Made by a program: the position numbers and the translations under genes. From the NCBI GenBank assembly GCA_036504515.1, contig DASXVA010000001.1, positions 372,001 through 436,000 of the forward strand: DNA of 64,000 bases. Direction: 5' to 3'. Within the stretch, counting starts at the first letter, position 1; every line of letters begins with the position of its first letter. The notes beneath the pieces were generated by a model that saw nothing but the letters and a program-made list of their open reading frames with translations, was not told the DNA's origin and searched no databases. Positions 1 through 8,398 of this stretch are shown here, piece by piece. Source of the DNA: AWTP1-18 sp036504515. Lineage in GTDB: Bacteria; Pseudomonadota; Gammaproteobacteria; Burkholderiales; Rhodocyclaceae.

Positions 1-34
1 CTCCTCGTTCGTTACTTCCCTAGCTAAATCCCCC

Positions 35-1531
35 ATGTCTCTTGCTGTTTTGCGAAGTCGTGCACTGACGGGCATGGAAGCGTTGGAAGTCGCCGTTGAG
101 GTCCACCTAGCTCCCGGACTCCCTGTTTTCAATCTCGTGGGGCTCCCCGATACCGAAGTCCGGGAAGCTCGTGACCGGGTCCGGGCAGCGATTCAAAACA
201 GTCGCTTTGAATTTCCCGCCCGCCGCATCACGGTAAATTTAGCTCCGGCCGATCTGCCCAAAGGAACCGGCCATTTCGACCTGCCCATTGCCCTGGGTAT
301 TCTCGTCGCCTCGGGACAAGTCCCGGCTGAGAAGCTGGATCAGTATGAATTTGTCGGCGAACTATCCCTCACAGGGGAATTGCGCGCAATCCGCGGGGCA
401 CTTGCCATCAGCCTTGCGACCCGCAAGGCAGGATGTGCCCTGATCCTGCCGACGGATAGCGCCGCTGAAGCGGCCCTCTGTAACAACGCCACGGTTTATC
501 CCGCCACCAGCCTGCTTGCTGTGTGCGCGCACGTCATGGGTCACGAGGGGTTGAGTCCGTCACAAACTGAAGTCCCTTCCCAACAAGACACCTATCCCGA
601 CCTTGCCGAAGTCAAAGGTCAGGCCCACGCGAAAAGGGCTCTTGAGGTAGCGGCAGCCGGTGGTCACTCCCTGCTCATGAGCGGCCCACCCGGTACGGGA
701 AAATCCATGCTGGCCAGTCGCTTCCCTGGTTTATTGCCCCCCATGAACCAAGAGGAGTCCTTTGAATCCGCTGCCATGCAGTCCCTTGCTGGCAGCTTCC
801 ATCCCGGTTTGTGGGGCCAAAGAACCTATCGTGCGCCGCACCATTCTGCGTCAACAGCGGCTTTGGTGGGTGGAGGTAGCGTACCCCGCCCTGGTGAAAT
901 TTCCTTGGCCCATGGCGGCGTGTTGTTTCTCGATGAGTTACCGGAATTCGACCGACGGGTTCTAGAGGCTCTGCGGGAACCGCTGGAGAGCGGCACTATC
1001 TGTGTTTCGCGAGCAGCCCGTCGGGCGGACTTCCCTGCCCGGTTTCAATTAATCGCCGCCATGAATCCCTGTCCCTGCGGCTACTTGGGACACCCCAATG
1101 GCAAATGCCGTTGCACGCCGGATCAGGTCAATCGCTACCGCGGCAAGCTCTCGGGACCTTTCCTTGATCGTATCGATTTGATGATCGAAGTCCCCGCCGT
1201 GTCCGATGCTGAACTGCGTAGCGGTCCTTCTGGTGAGTCATCGACAGACGTTCGCACAAGAGTGACAGCCGCAAGGCAGCGACAGGAAACCCGCCAGAGC
1301 TGTGCCAACGCCCAACTCAACCCCGCTGGCATAGAAGACTACTGCCAGGCAGATACCGCCGCCAGCCAATTACTCAGCCAAGCCATGGCGCGCCTGAATC
1401 TGTCTGCCCGGGCTTATCACCGCATCCTCAAAGTTGCCCGCACCATTGCAGACCTGGCAGGACAAGACTCCATTTCTTCCGCTCATGTCGCCGAAGCCAT
1501 CCAGTACCGACGCGGCCTGCATGAAGCCTGA
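35..1531 (+). CDS. comM: YifB/ComM family Mg-chelatase-like AAA+ ATPase
   Basis: 498 aa, full length for the YifB/ComM family. In naturally transformable bacteria ComM is a hexameric helicase that promotes branch migration during chromosomal transformation; elsewhere the role is less clear. The N-terminal ChlI-like domain (about residues 1-170) starts with the typical MSLAVLRSRALTGM. Walker A GPPGTGKS lies near residue 216 and Walker B LFLDELPEF near 297. A cysteine cluster CPCGYLGHPNGKCRC follows near 350, and the C-terminal Mg-chelatase lid domain ends at RRGLHEA. Only 34 bases precede the ATG and no clear ribosome binding site is visible. The stop overlaps the start of the downstream MFS gene by 11 bases. 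Confidence 0.93.
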   Translation: MSLAVLRSRALTGMEALEVAVEVHLAPGLPVFNLVGLPDTEVREARDRVRAAIQNSRFEFPARRITVNLAPADLPKGTGHFDLPIALGILVASGQVPAEKLDQYEFVGELSLTGELRAIRGALAISLATRKAGCALILPTDSAAEAALCNNATVYPATSLLAVCAHVMGHEGLSPSQTEVPSQQDTYPDLAEVKGQAHAKRALEVAAAGGHSLLMSGPPGTGKSMLASRFPGLLPPMNQEESFESAAMQSLAGSFHPGLWGQRTYRAPHHSASTAALVGGGSVPRPGEISLAHGGVLFLDELPEFDRRVLEALREPLESGTICVSRAARRADFPARFQLIAAMNPCPCGYLGHPNGKCRCTPDQVNRYRGKLSGPFLDRIDLMIEVPAVSDAELRSGPSGESSTDVRTRVTAARQRQETRQSCANAQLNPAGIEDYCQADTAASQLLSQAMARLNLSARAYHRILKVARTIADLAGQDSISSAHVAEAIQYRRGLHEA

Positions 1532-2708
1532 GATCAGCGCCCGACTGCTGCCCTTCCTCCTCGCCGCACTATCCGCCATCGGCCCTTTCTCGGTGGATAG
1601 CTATCTGCCGGCCTTCCCTGCCATTGCGGCCAGCCTGAATGCAACGCCGGTTCAGGTACAGCAGACCATGAGCGCCTATCTGCTGACCTTCTGCATTCTC
1701 ATGCTCTGGCACGGCGCCATTTCCGATGCCGTGGGGCGACGCAAGGTAATCCTGGTAGGACTGGTGATTTACGCAGCCGCATCCCTTTTCTGCGTCTTTG
1801 CCACCCGTATTGAGATGCTCTGGCTGGGCCGGGCGCTGCAAGGCTTGGCGGGTGGTGTCGGTGGCGTTGTCGGCCGCGCCATCGTTCAGGATCGTTTTAA
1901 AGGCCCTGCGGCGCTAAAGCAGATGGCACTGGTCACCGCCATCTTTGCCGCCGCCCCCATCCTTGCTCCCATCATTGGCGGCTGGTTGCTGGCCTGGTCC
2001 GGCTGGCACGCCATCTTTGTTTTTCTGACGGGTTACACCCTGCTACTCACCTTGGCCTGCGCCCTCTGGCTTCCGGAAACGCTGCCAGTAGAAGAGCGCC
2101 ACAGCCTGCATCCCCTCGCCCTCTGGCGCGGCTATCGCGAAGTTCTGGGTAACCCGGCTTTCCTCAAACTGGGCATTGCAACCGCCTTGTTCATGAGCGG
2201 ACAGATGATCTACGTAATGTCCTCGCCGGTCTTCATCATGCAGCACCTCAAGTTGTCGCCCCAATCCTTTGCCTGGCTGTTCGTACCGGCCATCGTCGGC
2301 ATGGTGGCTGGCAACGTGATCTCGTCACGCCTAGCAGGCAAGCTCAGCCCACGGGCCGTGGTCAAGCGCGGCATTGGCATCATGCTGCTGGCGTCCGTGA
2401 CCAACGTCATCCTCAATATTTTCAGCCCCCCGCAACTACCGTGGATTGTTCTGCCCATGGCGATTTACGCCACAGGCTTGTTTATCGCTTTTGCCAGTCT
2501 GCAATTGATCGCCCTCGATCTTTTTCCGGATCGCAAAGGTATGGCCTCAAGCTGCCAGAGCTTTCTGGTGACCTTGGGTATGGGTTTCACCGCCGGCATC
2601 AGCGCCCCCTTGTTATGGGGCACCACGCTGCACCTTGCCTTCGGTATGCTTGCCAATGCCCTGCTGGGGCTGGCTTTCTACTATTGGGAAGGACGCCGGC
2701 AGCCTTAA
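1521..2708 (+). CDS. Bcr/CflA family multidrug efflux MFS transporter
   Basis: 395 aa inner-membrane drug:H+ antiporter of the major facilitator superfamily. The start MKPEISARLL at 1521 is chosen because it puts the first transmembrane helix at the N-terminus, as in Bcr; a longer in-frame ORF from 1434 would lie mostly inside comM. Seen: about 12 hydrophobic segments, the DHA1 motif SVDSYLPAFPAIAASL in TM1, motif A-like GAISDAVGRRKVIL in loop 2-3, and GRALQGLAGGVGGVVGRAIVQD in TM4, typical of Bcr. The start overlaps the comM stop by 11 bases, which suggests coupled translation. The substrate cannot be told from sequence. It converges on the TauE/SafE gene with a 4-base overlap of the two stops. 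Confidence 0.9.
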   Translation: MKPEISARLLPFLLAALSAIGPFSVDSYLPAFPAIAASLNATPVQVQQTMSAYLLTFCILMLWHGAISDAVGRRKVILVGLVIYAAASLFCVFATRIEMLWLGRALQGLAGGVGGVVGRAIVQDRFKGPAALKQMALVTAIFAAAPILAPIIGGWLLAWSGWHAIFVFLTGYTLLLTLACALWLPETLPVEERHSLHPLALWRGYREVLGNPAFLKLGIATALFMSGQMIYVMSSPVFIMQHLKLSPQSFAWLFVPAIVGMVAGNVISSRLAGKLSPRAVVKRGIGIMLLASVTNVILNIFSPPQLPWIVLPMAIYATGLFIAFASLQLIALDLFPDRKGMASSCQSFLVTLGMGFTAGISAPLLWGTTLHLAFGMLANALLGLAFYYWEGRRQP

Positions 2709-3499
2709 AACAGGCTGTGCAACATCTTGGCGGAAAGCAGAATCAACACCGCCGCAAAAACACGCTTGAGCGTTGCTACTGGCAATCTATGGGCCAATTT
2801 AGCCCCGAACGGTGCCATCAGCACGCTGGTTAAAGCCAGCACCGCCAACGCCGGCAAGAAAATGAAACCGAAGCTCCCCGTCGGCAAATGGTCTGCGCCA
2901 AAACCACTGACCATGTAACCCACCGTACCCGCCAAGGCGATGGGGAAACCGATCGCTGCAGAAGTGCCGATGGCATCGTGCACTTTCACATTGCACCACG
3001 TCATGAAGGGCACGGATAAAGAACCGCCGCCGATGGCCACTAGGGCCGACACACCACCAATGCCGGTGCCAACAACAAACATACCGGCAGGGCCAGGCAA
3101 TTCCCGGGAAGGTTTTGGTTTGGCATTGACGATCATCTGGATTGCCACGTAGGCCATGAACACCACAAAAAAGATGGCCAGAAATTGGGTGGAGACATGG
3201 CTCACGATCTGGGCGCCGAGAAAGGTGCCGGCCACGATACCCGGGGCAATGGCTTTCACCACCGGCCACAACACTGCGCCGTGCAGATGATGGGCCCGCA
3301 GGCTGGAAACCGAGGTAAAGATAATGGTCGCCAAGGATGTGCCCAAAGCCAGATGCATGATGTGATCCGGCGGAAACTGCTGGGCCGTAAACATCACCGC
3401 CAACAAAGGAACCATGATGCCGCCGCCGCCAATGCCCAGCAGTCCGGCACAGAAACCAGCAAAGCTGCCGAGGGCAATATAGGCCAGCAGCCAGGGCAT
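2705..3499 (-). CDS. sulfite exporter TauE/SafE family membrane protein
   Basis: 264 aa, about eight hydrophobic helices, with the family's glycine-rich N-terminal signature GFCAGLLGIGGGGIMVPLL and the repeat signature GIGGVSALVAIGGGSLSVPF in the second half. Members move sulfite, sulfoacetate or other organosulfur anions across the inner membrane; the substrate here is unknown. The start MPWLLAYIALG is taken at 3499, where its ATG overlaps the stop of the upstream EVE gene (TGATG); a longer ORF to 3532 would run into that gene. It is probably the second gene of a two-gene leftward operon with the EVE protein. Confidence 0.9.
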   Translation of the reverse strand: MPWLLAYIALGSFAGFCAGLLGIGGGGIMVPLLAVMFTAQQFPPDHIMHLALGTSLATIIFTSVSSLRAHHLHGAVLWPVVKAIAPGIVAGTFLGAQIVSHVSTQFLAIFFVVFMAYVAIQMIVNAKPKPSRELPGPAGMFVVGTGIGGVSALVAIGGGSLSVPFMTWCNVKVHDAIGTSAAIGFPIALAGTVGYMVSGFGADHLPTGSFGFIFLPALAVLALTSVLMAPFGAKLAHRLPVATLKRVFAAVLILLSAKMLHSLF

Positions 3500-3963
3500 C
3501 ACTTCAGCAGTTTCTCCGTGATGAACTTCCATTCCGCTGGGTCCACCGGCGTAATGGACAGGCGATTGCCCTTTTGCAGAATACGCATATTGGCCAATTC
3601 AAGATGGGCCCGCAACTCGGCCAGACCGATCAAACGGGTCTTCTTGGTAATGCGCACATCCACATTCATCCAGCGGGGATTTTCCGGCGTGGATTTCGGA
3701 TCAAAGTAATGGCTTTCAGGATCGAATTGGGTTCGGTCCGGATAAGCCTTGGTCGCCACCTCGGCCAAGCCGGCGATGCCAGGCTCGGGACAGGAAGAAT
3801 GGTAGAAGAACACCTTGTCCCCCACGGCCATCTGATCCCGCATAAAGTTGCGCGCCTGGTAGTTGCGCACGCCCCACCAGTCCACGGTCTGCTTCGGCAT
3901 GGCCAGCACATCGTCAATGCCGACCACGGAAGGTTCACTCTTCATCAACCAATAGCGGGTCAT
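3499..3963 (-). CDS. EVE domain-containing protein
   Basis: 154 aa, a complete single EVE domain, a PUA/YTH-like fold thought to bind modified nucleotides. Seen: the typical start MTRYWLMKSEPS, then WWGVRNYQARNFMRDQMAVGD and VFFYHSSCPEPGIAGLAEV, and the C-terminal MNVDVRI and LRILQKGNRLSI-like blocks. A GGGAG ribosome binding site lies just upstream of the ATG. The gene follows zapA and the likely 6S RNA on the same strand, separated from them by a hairpin terminator. It overlaps the TauE/SafE gene by one base. The biological substrate is unknown; proposed links to restriction of modified DNA apply only to some family members. Confidence 0.9.
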   Translation of the reverse strand: MTRYWLMKSEPSVVGIDDVLAMPKQTVDWWGVRNYQARNFMRDQMAVGDKVFFYHSSCPEPGIAGLAEVATKAYPDRTQFDPESHYFDPKSTPENPRWMNVDVRITKKTRLIGLAELRAHLELANMRILQKGNRLSITPVDPAEWKFITEKLLK

Positions 3964-3985
3964 CCCGACTCCCTATCAAAAAAGA

Positions 3986-4014
3986 AAAGCGCCGAAAGCT
4001 TCGGCGCTTTTTAT
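3986..4014 (-). terminator. bidirectional rho-independent terminator
   Basis: An 11-bp perfect stem (3986-3996 with 4000-4010) closed by a 3-base loop. A T tract follows on both strands: TTTTCTTTTTT on the minus strand and TTTTTAT on the plus strand. It ends the leftward zapA/6S RNA transcription unit just before the EVE gene, whose start is only 23 bases further on. Confidence 0.85.
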
Positions 4015-4051
4015 CTAACGGCAAGCCCAGCAAGTCGCTCACCTATCGTCA

Positions 4052-4088
4052 CCCCTTCCCTCGGGGAAGGGACCGGGGGAAGGGCTGT
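4052..4088. repeat. REP-like short palindrome (CCTTCCC/GGGAAGG)
   Basis: CCTTCCC-TCG-GGGAAGG palindrome followed by a GGGGGAAGGG tail. It resembles the short extragenic palindromes scattered between genes in many beta- and gammaproteobacteria. A related element (CCCTCTCC/GGAGAGGG) lies at 48382-48399. No coding function seen. Confidence 0.5.
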
Positions 4089-4102
4089 CACTGTCCCGCA
4101 TC

Positions 4103-4152
4103 GCGGGGGAACCCAATGCCGCCCGATAAGGAGCGACATTGGGTTCCCCCGC
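4103..4152. repeat. 16-bp perfect inverted repeat overlapping the 6S RNA 3' end
   Basis: Arms 4103-4118 (GCGGGGGAACCCAATG) and 4137-4152 are perfect reverse complements, separated by 18 bases. There is no T tract, so it is not a standard terminator. The arm at 4137-4152 overlaps the bases (4144-4150) that should close the 6S RNA stem, so the two structures exclude each other. Confidence 0.8.
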
Positions 4153-4320
4153 CTGTGCCGTCAGGCTGCTGTTCCTGAACCTGGGTTCAGGGGGGCTGCG
4201 TTCCTGCCGCATCAGGTTCGCCCTCAGGGGGCAATCACAACAGCGGCTTCAAGGGGCGGCAACCGTGTCTTGCGACATTGGTTCAAGGAAATTGCTGCCT
4301 GGTCGAACACTGCAGGGGAA
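4144..4320 (-). ncRNA. ssrS: 6S RNA (probable)
   Basis: Assigned from position and structure: it starts about 30 bases after the zapA stop on the same strand, the conserved zapA-ssrS order of proteobacteria. Read on the minus strand, the 5' part carries TTCCCCTG and CCAGGC, which pair with GCCTG and CAGGCGGGGGAA at the 3' end to form the closing stem. The interior contains CCTTGAACC and further conserved-looking segments. About 177 nt, close to the usual 180-190. 6S RNA mimics an open promoter and sequesters sigma-70 RNA polymerase in stationary phase. Ends are approximate; a covariance-model search (Rfam RF00013) would settle it. Confidence 0.75.
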
Positions 4321-4352
4321 AACCGGGGAGACCAATCAAAGCAGTACAAAGA

Positions 4353-4673
4353 TCAGAACAGGTCTTCCTGTTTCTTCTCTGCCAGTACCGCATCCAGCTT
4401 GGCTTCAATGGCTTTAATTCTACGCTGGGAAGCCTCTTCGTCAAGGCTGGGGGCTGGCACCGCATGACGGGCTGCCAGCAGATCATGGGCCAGGTTAAGT
4501 GCCACCATCACTGCCAGCTTTTCACCGGTACTGCGGGTCTTTTCCGCCACGTCTTCCATGCGTTCATCAAGCAGACTAACTGCTGCCTGCAGGGCATCGC
4601 GCTCTTCGGGTGGACAAGTGACGCGATAGTCCTTGCCTTGAATGCGGACATCAAGAGAGTTATTGGCAGCCAT
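4353..4673 (-). CDS. zapA: cell division protein ZapA
   Basis: 106 aa, the usual ZapA length. ZapA binds and bundles FtsZ filaments at mid-cell. Seen: the N-terminal beta segment LDVRIQGKDYRVTCPPEERDAL, the central helix with ERMEDVAEKTRSTG, ALNLAHDLL, and a C-terminal coiled-coil helix ending KKQEDLF. It overlaps the upstream coiled-coil gene by one base (TAATG), so the two are probably translated together. The likely 6S RNA follows directly downstream. Confidence 0.93.
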   Translation of the reverse strand: MAANNSLDVRIQGKDYRVTCPPEERDALQAAVSLLDERMEDVAEKTRSTGEKLAVMVALNLAHDLLAARHAVPAPSLDEEASQRRIKAIEAKLDAVLAEKKQEDLF

Positions 4674-4873
4674 TACTCCGCAGCCTCCGGCAGCTTGTCC
4701 ATCAGCCCAGTCAAACGGGAACGGGCCGTTTCCATTTTTTCAGTCAGGGACTGCTTCTCTGCTTCGAGGACCAGCACCCGCGTACGCAGGATGGCATTCT
4801 CTTCATGCAGGTGACCGCAGAGGGCCAGCACCTGATCGACTTTTTGTTCCAAGGGTTCTAGATCGTAGCTCAT
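4673..4873 (-). CDS. small coiled-coil protein, ZapB-like (TIGR02449 type)
   Basis: 66 aa from MSYDLEPLEQKVDQVL; a longer upstream ORF extends across the riboswitch region and is rejected. Almost the whole chain is a predicted heptad-rich helix (LEPLEQKVDQVLALCGHL, AILRTRVLVLEAEKQSL). Proteins of this size and place directly before zapA are common in beta- and gammaproteobacteria and are assumed to act with ZapA/FtsZ, by analogy with ZapB; this is inference. First gene of the leftward zapA unit, divergent from the btuB riboswitch. Confidence 0.85.
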   Translation of the reverse strand: MSYDLEPLEQKVDQVLALCGHLHEENAILRTRVLVLEAEKQSLTEKMETARSRLTGLMDKLPEAAE

Positions 4874-4921
4874 GCCGAAAGTGTGTTTCAAATTGTGACC
4901 GGGGTCAAGAAAGGGCTTTGC

Positions 4922-4927
4922 TACAAT
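4922..4927 (+). promoter_or_regulatory. -10 element for the btuB riboswitch transcript
   Basis: TACAAT, 14 bases before the first riboswitch base. No convincing -35 at 16-18 bases spacing; TTGTGA at 4893-4898 is too far. Moderate support only. Confidence 0.4.
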
Positions 4928-4940
4928 CCGCCCCCTGTTC

Positions 4941-5104
4941 GAGGTGCCCCCGCCGATTTTCTTCGGCAAGGGTGAAACGGGAAGCAGGTGAAATCCCTGC
5001 GCTGCCCCCGCAACGGTAAAAAAGTGCGGAACCATCAACACGCCACTGGGCATCATGCCTGGGAAGGTGATGGTTCAAGACTTCCAAGCCCGGAGACCGG
5101 CCAC
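4941..5104 (+). promoter_or_regulatory. cobalamin riboswitch upstream of btuB
   Basis: Contains the conserved core of the adenosylcobalamin riboswitch (Rfam RF00174): GAGGTGCCC at the 5' side, ACGGGAAGCAGGTGAAAT, the GCTGCCCCCGCAACGGTA block, GCCACTG, and the B12 box AAGCCCGGAGACCGGCC at 5086-5102. A downstream hairpin (5124-5130 with 5148-5154) could be part of the expression platform. It should switch off btuB and the co-transcribed transport/adenosylation genes when B12 is plentiful. Confidence 0.95.
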
Positions 5105-5231
5105 GGACATTCGTAGGAATCGCTGCGGGAGGGCAGTAGCCGGCGCATCCCGCATTGCTCCGTTACCCCTTCGTTAGCGACTCCCTGTCCAACCACCGGC
5201 AGCGGGGACGTCGCCGGGAAAAGGGGTGCTT

Positions 5232-7406
5232 ATGTCTTTTCTCCATTACAAACAGACTCTATTGGCGTCTGCCCTGTTATCCGTTTTGCCCGCGCTCGGG
5301 GTCGAGTCTGAAACGGTGTTACCCAATGTCTTCGTCAGTGCTACCCGCACCGCCCGCACAGTGGAAGATGCCCCCGGCTTGAGCGATCTGGTCACCCGGT
5401 CGCAGATCGAAGGTCGCCAATCCGACAAAGTGACCGATCTGGCCCAAGGCATCGCCGGGGTTTGGGTACGTCCCGGGCGTGGTGTGCTGGACGTGAATCA
5501 GACGGTGGTGATGCACGGCGTACCTGATGAAAAGCGCAGTCTCTTGCTGGTAGACGGCATGCCCATGAATGATGCCTATGCAGGAAGCGTGAGCGTGGGC
5601 GGCCTGTCCACGGAAAATCTGGATCGGGTGGAGGTAGTGCAAGGGCCGGCGTCAGCCCTGTATGGCGGCAATGCCATGGGCGGGGTGATTCAGTATTTCA
5701 CCGCCATGCCGACGAAAGCGGAATACCGCGTCAAGGTGGGCTACGGTGAAGCTTTCGATACAGGCAAGGCGGCCGCCGGGGTGAGCAAAACCTTTTTCTC
5801 CTACGGCAACAAACTGGATAACGGCCTTTCCCTGCTGGCTTCCCTGGCCTATACCAACGTGAATGGTTACGCCTCCGAATGGGCAACCAGCACCACTGCC
5901 CCAACCGCCGGCATTACCGGTGCCACCCGCACCCAAACCAACGCGGGGGCCACGGCCTATCTGCTGGGAGACAAGGGGGTGCAAAGCTGGTCGGATTATT
6001 CCGTGGCACTGAAAGGGCAGTACGACCTAGACGCCGGACAATGGATTCGGGCCGGATTTACCCGCATGACCTACCAGTACGATTTCGGCACCCCCACCAC
6101 CTTGTTGCGTAATGCCACCGGCAACCCGGTATGGAATTATGGTTCCGTCAGCGCGACCACCTTCGATGCGCCATACGGCGGTCTGATGCGTGATGCGTGG
6201 CAGTTGTCCTCCCAGCTGAATGTGTCCGGTGGCAAGCTGGTGGCGAATTTTGGCTTGGTGGATTCGCCCAAAAATTGGAGCGCAGTAGCGCTGACAGGCG
6301 CGGATCAGAGTTCCGGTGTGGGTCAGCTCACCACCACTGCCGCCAGGTCCCTGTTGGGCGACGTGCAATGGAGCGTGGGTCTGGGTGACGCCCAACTGTT
6401 GACTCTGGGGGGCAGCTTCCGCAATGACGAAGCGGATACCCGGGACATCAACCTCACGGACTGGAAACACCCGGCTTCCCAGGCAACGCAAAAATCTGAC
6501 ACCCGGGGCAAGGTGGACAATTGGAGCGTGTTTCTTCAGGACGAAATTCAATTCAACCACAGCCTGAGCGGTACCCTCGGTTTGCGGAATGATGTCTGGC
6601 GCACTCATGACGGGCAGGTGAACAACAGCGGCGTGGTTCAAACCTTCGCCAGCCATGAAGATTCGGCCCTCACACCCAAGGCCACCCTGGCGTGGCAGGC
6701 GCTGGATAAGCTCACCGTCAAAGCCGCCTATGGCCAGGCTTTCCGTGCCCCTACCGTGTATGAGCTATATCGCACTTACACCACCAGCTCCGGCACCACC
6801 TATGTGAGCAACCCCAGCCTCAAGCCGGAAACGGTGGATAGCGCCGACCTTGGGCTGGAAGCCGCGCCCTGGGACGGCGGCAAAGTGCGTTTGAACCACT
6901 TCCACAATCTGTTTCATGATCTGGTCTATACGCGAACCTCGGGCACCTACCGCTACCGCATCAATGCCGGGCAGGCGGTCAGCCGGGGCTGGACCCTGGA
7001 CCTGGAGCAGAAGTACGGGGATAGTCGGGTTTATGCCAACTTCACTTGGACCGATGCCCGCATTATCAAGAACTCAGCCAACACCGCTAGCGAGGGTAAG
7101 GACATGATGCAAATGCCCTCCCGCATGGCCAATCTGGGCTATGAAGGCAAGCGGGGCGATTGGCAATGGAGTGTGATGGGCCGTTACGCCAGTAAGCAAT
7201 ACGCAACCGACGCCAACACCGACACCACCAACGGAGTGCCCACCAGCTACGATCCCTATTTCGTCGCTGATGCCAAGGTGGCTTACCGGATTGATGCCCA
7301 TATGACCGCCAGCGTTTCCGTTTCCAATCTATTTGATCGCAATTACTTCTCCTACTACCAAGCCCCCGGTCGGGCCTGGTTCGTGGAGCTTTCTTCCACC
7401 TTCTAA
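5232..7406 (+). CDS. btuB: TonB-dependent cobalamin receptor BtuB
   Basis: 724 aa outer-membrane beta-barrel that imports corrinoids using TonB energy. The ATG at 5232 is preferred over a GTG two codons earlier because AAGGGG lies at a proper distance. Seen: a signal peptide (LLASALLSVLPALGVES), a TonB-box/mature N-terminus with ETVLPNVFVSATRT, a plug domain with VLVVDG-like LLLVDGMPMNDAY and EVVQGPASALYGGNAMGGVI, barrel strands, and a C-terminal FVELSSTF ending in Phe, as outer-membrane barrels require. The riboswitch directly upstream and the btuCD genes directly downstream fix the substrate class as cobalamin or other corrinoids. Confidence 0.95.
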   Translation: MSFLHYKQTLLASALLSVLPALGVESETVLPNVFVSATRTARTVEDAPGLSDLVTRSQIEGRQSDKVTDLAQGIAGVWVRPGRGVLDVNQTVVMHGVPDEKRSLLLVDGMPMNDAYAGSVSVGGLSTENLDRVEVVQGPASALYGGNAMGGVIQYFTAMPTKAEYRVKVGYGEAFDTGKAAAGVSKTFFSYGNKLDNGLSLLASLAYTNVNGYASEWATSTTAPTAGITGATRTQTNAGATAYLLGDKGVQSWSDYSVALKGQYDLDAGQWIRAGFTRMTYQYDFGTPTTLLRNATGNPVWNYGSVSATTFDAPYGGLMRDAWQLSSQLNVSGGKLVANFGLVDSPKNWSAVALTGADQSSGVGQLTTTAARSLLGDVQWSVGLGDAQLLTLGGSFRNDEADTRDINLTDWKHPASQATQKSDTRGKVDNWSVFLQDEIQFNHSLSGTLGLRNDVWRTHDGQVNNSGVVQTFASHEDSALTPKATLAWQALDKLTVKAAYGQAFRAPTVYELYRTYTTSSGTTYVSNPSLKPETVDSADLGLEAAPWDGGKVRLNHFHNLFHDLVYTRTSGTYRYRINAGQAVSRGWTLDLEQKYGDSRVYANFTWTDARIIKNSANTASEGKDMMQMPSRMANLGYEGKRGDWQWSVMGRYASKQYATDANTDTTNGVPTSYDPYFVADAKVAYRIDAHMTASVSVSNLFDRNYFSYYQAPGRAWFVELSSTF

Positions 7407-7408
7407 CC

Positions 7409-8398
7409 ATGCCCACCCGCCGCCGCGCCGCCCTTGTCCTGCTGATCCTGGCCTTACTGGCCGGGGTAAGTCTTGTCGTGGCCTTGGCGGCGGGCAGCAT
7501 CCCCGTTTCTGTCGATGACATCGCTGCGGCACTGTTCGGCGGCCAGGACAATCTGGCGACGGAGGTCATTCACGGCCTGCGTCTGCCCCGGGCCATGGGC
7601 GCCTTTGCCTGTGGTGGCTTGCTGGCCCTGGCCGGTGCCTTGATGCAGGTGTTGTTGCGTAACCCCCTGGCCGACCCTTACGTATTGGGTATTTCCGGCG
7701 GTGCGGCTGTCGGCGCCCTGGCCGCCATGCTGGCGGGGCTGGCCCTGGCTTTCATCAACCTGTTTGCCTTTACCGGTGCGTTCGTTGCCATGACCCTGGT
7801 GTTCGGTCTGGCCCATGGCGACAACAGTTGGACCCGGACCCGGCTGCTACTCACCGGCGTCATCGTCGCCGCAGGCTGCGGCGCGGTGGTGGCACTGATC
7901 CTCTCGGTGGCACCAGAGGCCAAGCTGCGGGGCATGTTGTTCTGGCTCATGGGCGATGCAGGCCATGTCAGCAATCCCTGGCCGGCCCTGGTGTTGCTGG
8001 TGCTGGGCGTCCTGGCGGCGCTGCCTTTTGCCCGGGAACTCAATCTGCTCACCCGGGGCGACGTACTGGCGCAGTCCCTCGGCGTTTCCGTGCGCAACAT
8101 CAAGCGCATTGTCTATCTGCTGGCCTCCCTGTTCACCGCCGTGGCCGTCACCACTGCTGGCAGCATCGGCTTCATCGGCCTGGTCGTGCCCCATTTGATG
8201 CGCATGGCCATCGGCAACGACCAGCGTTTGCTGCTGCCCGCCTCGGCCCTGGCCGGGGGTAGCCTGCTGGTTCTGGCCGACACCCTGGCCCGCACCATCG
8301 TTGCTCCCCAGCAATTGCCGGTGGGGGTGCTCACCGCCCTGCTGGGGGTGCCGGTATTTCTTTTCCTGCTGGGCCGTCAGCCGGGAGGCCGGTCATGA
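7409..8398 (+). CDS. btuC: cobalamin ABC transporter permease BtuC (FecCD family)
   Basis: 329 aa, about ten hydrophobic helices. BtuC dimerises and, with BtuD, moves corrinoid delivered by BtuF through the inner membrane. Seen: LRLPRAMGAFACGGLLALAGALMQVLLRNPLADPYVLGIS, the most conserved FecCD block, and GSIGFIGLVVPHLMR, the coupling-helix region contacting BtuD. The start is two bases after the btuB stop and the end overlaps btuD by four bases (ATGA). No btuF lies in this operon; a btuF is at 30090-30971. Confidence 0.94.
   Translation: MPTRRRAALVLLILALLAGVSLVVALAAGSIPVSVDDIAAALFGGQDNLATEVIHGLRLPRAMGAFACGGLLALAGALMQVLLRNPLADPYVLGISGGAAVGALAAMLAGLALAFINLFAFTGAFVAMTLVFGLAHGDNSWTRTRLLLTGVIVAAGCGAVVALILSVAPEAKLRGMLFWLMGDAGHVSNPWPALVLLVLGVLAALPFARELNLLTRGDVLAQSLGVSVRNIKRIVYLLASLFTAVAVTTAGSIGFIGLVVPHLMRMAIGNDQRLLLPASALAGGSLLVLADTLARTIVAPQQLPVGVLTALLGVPVFLFLLGRQPGGRS

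Noticed and set aside
4893..4898. TTGTGA as -35 for the btuB riboswitch
   Set aside because: Spacing of 23 bases to TACAAT is too long.
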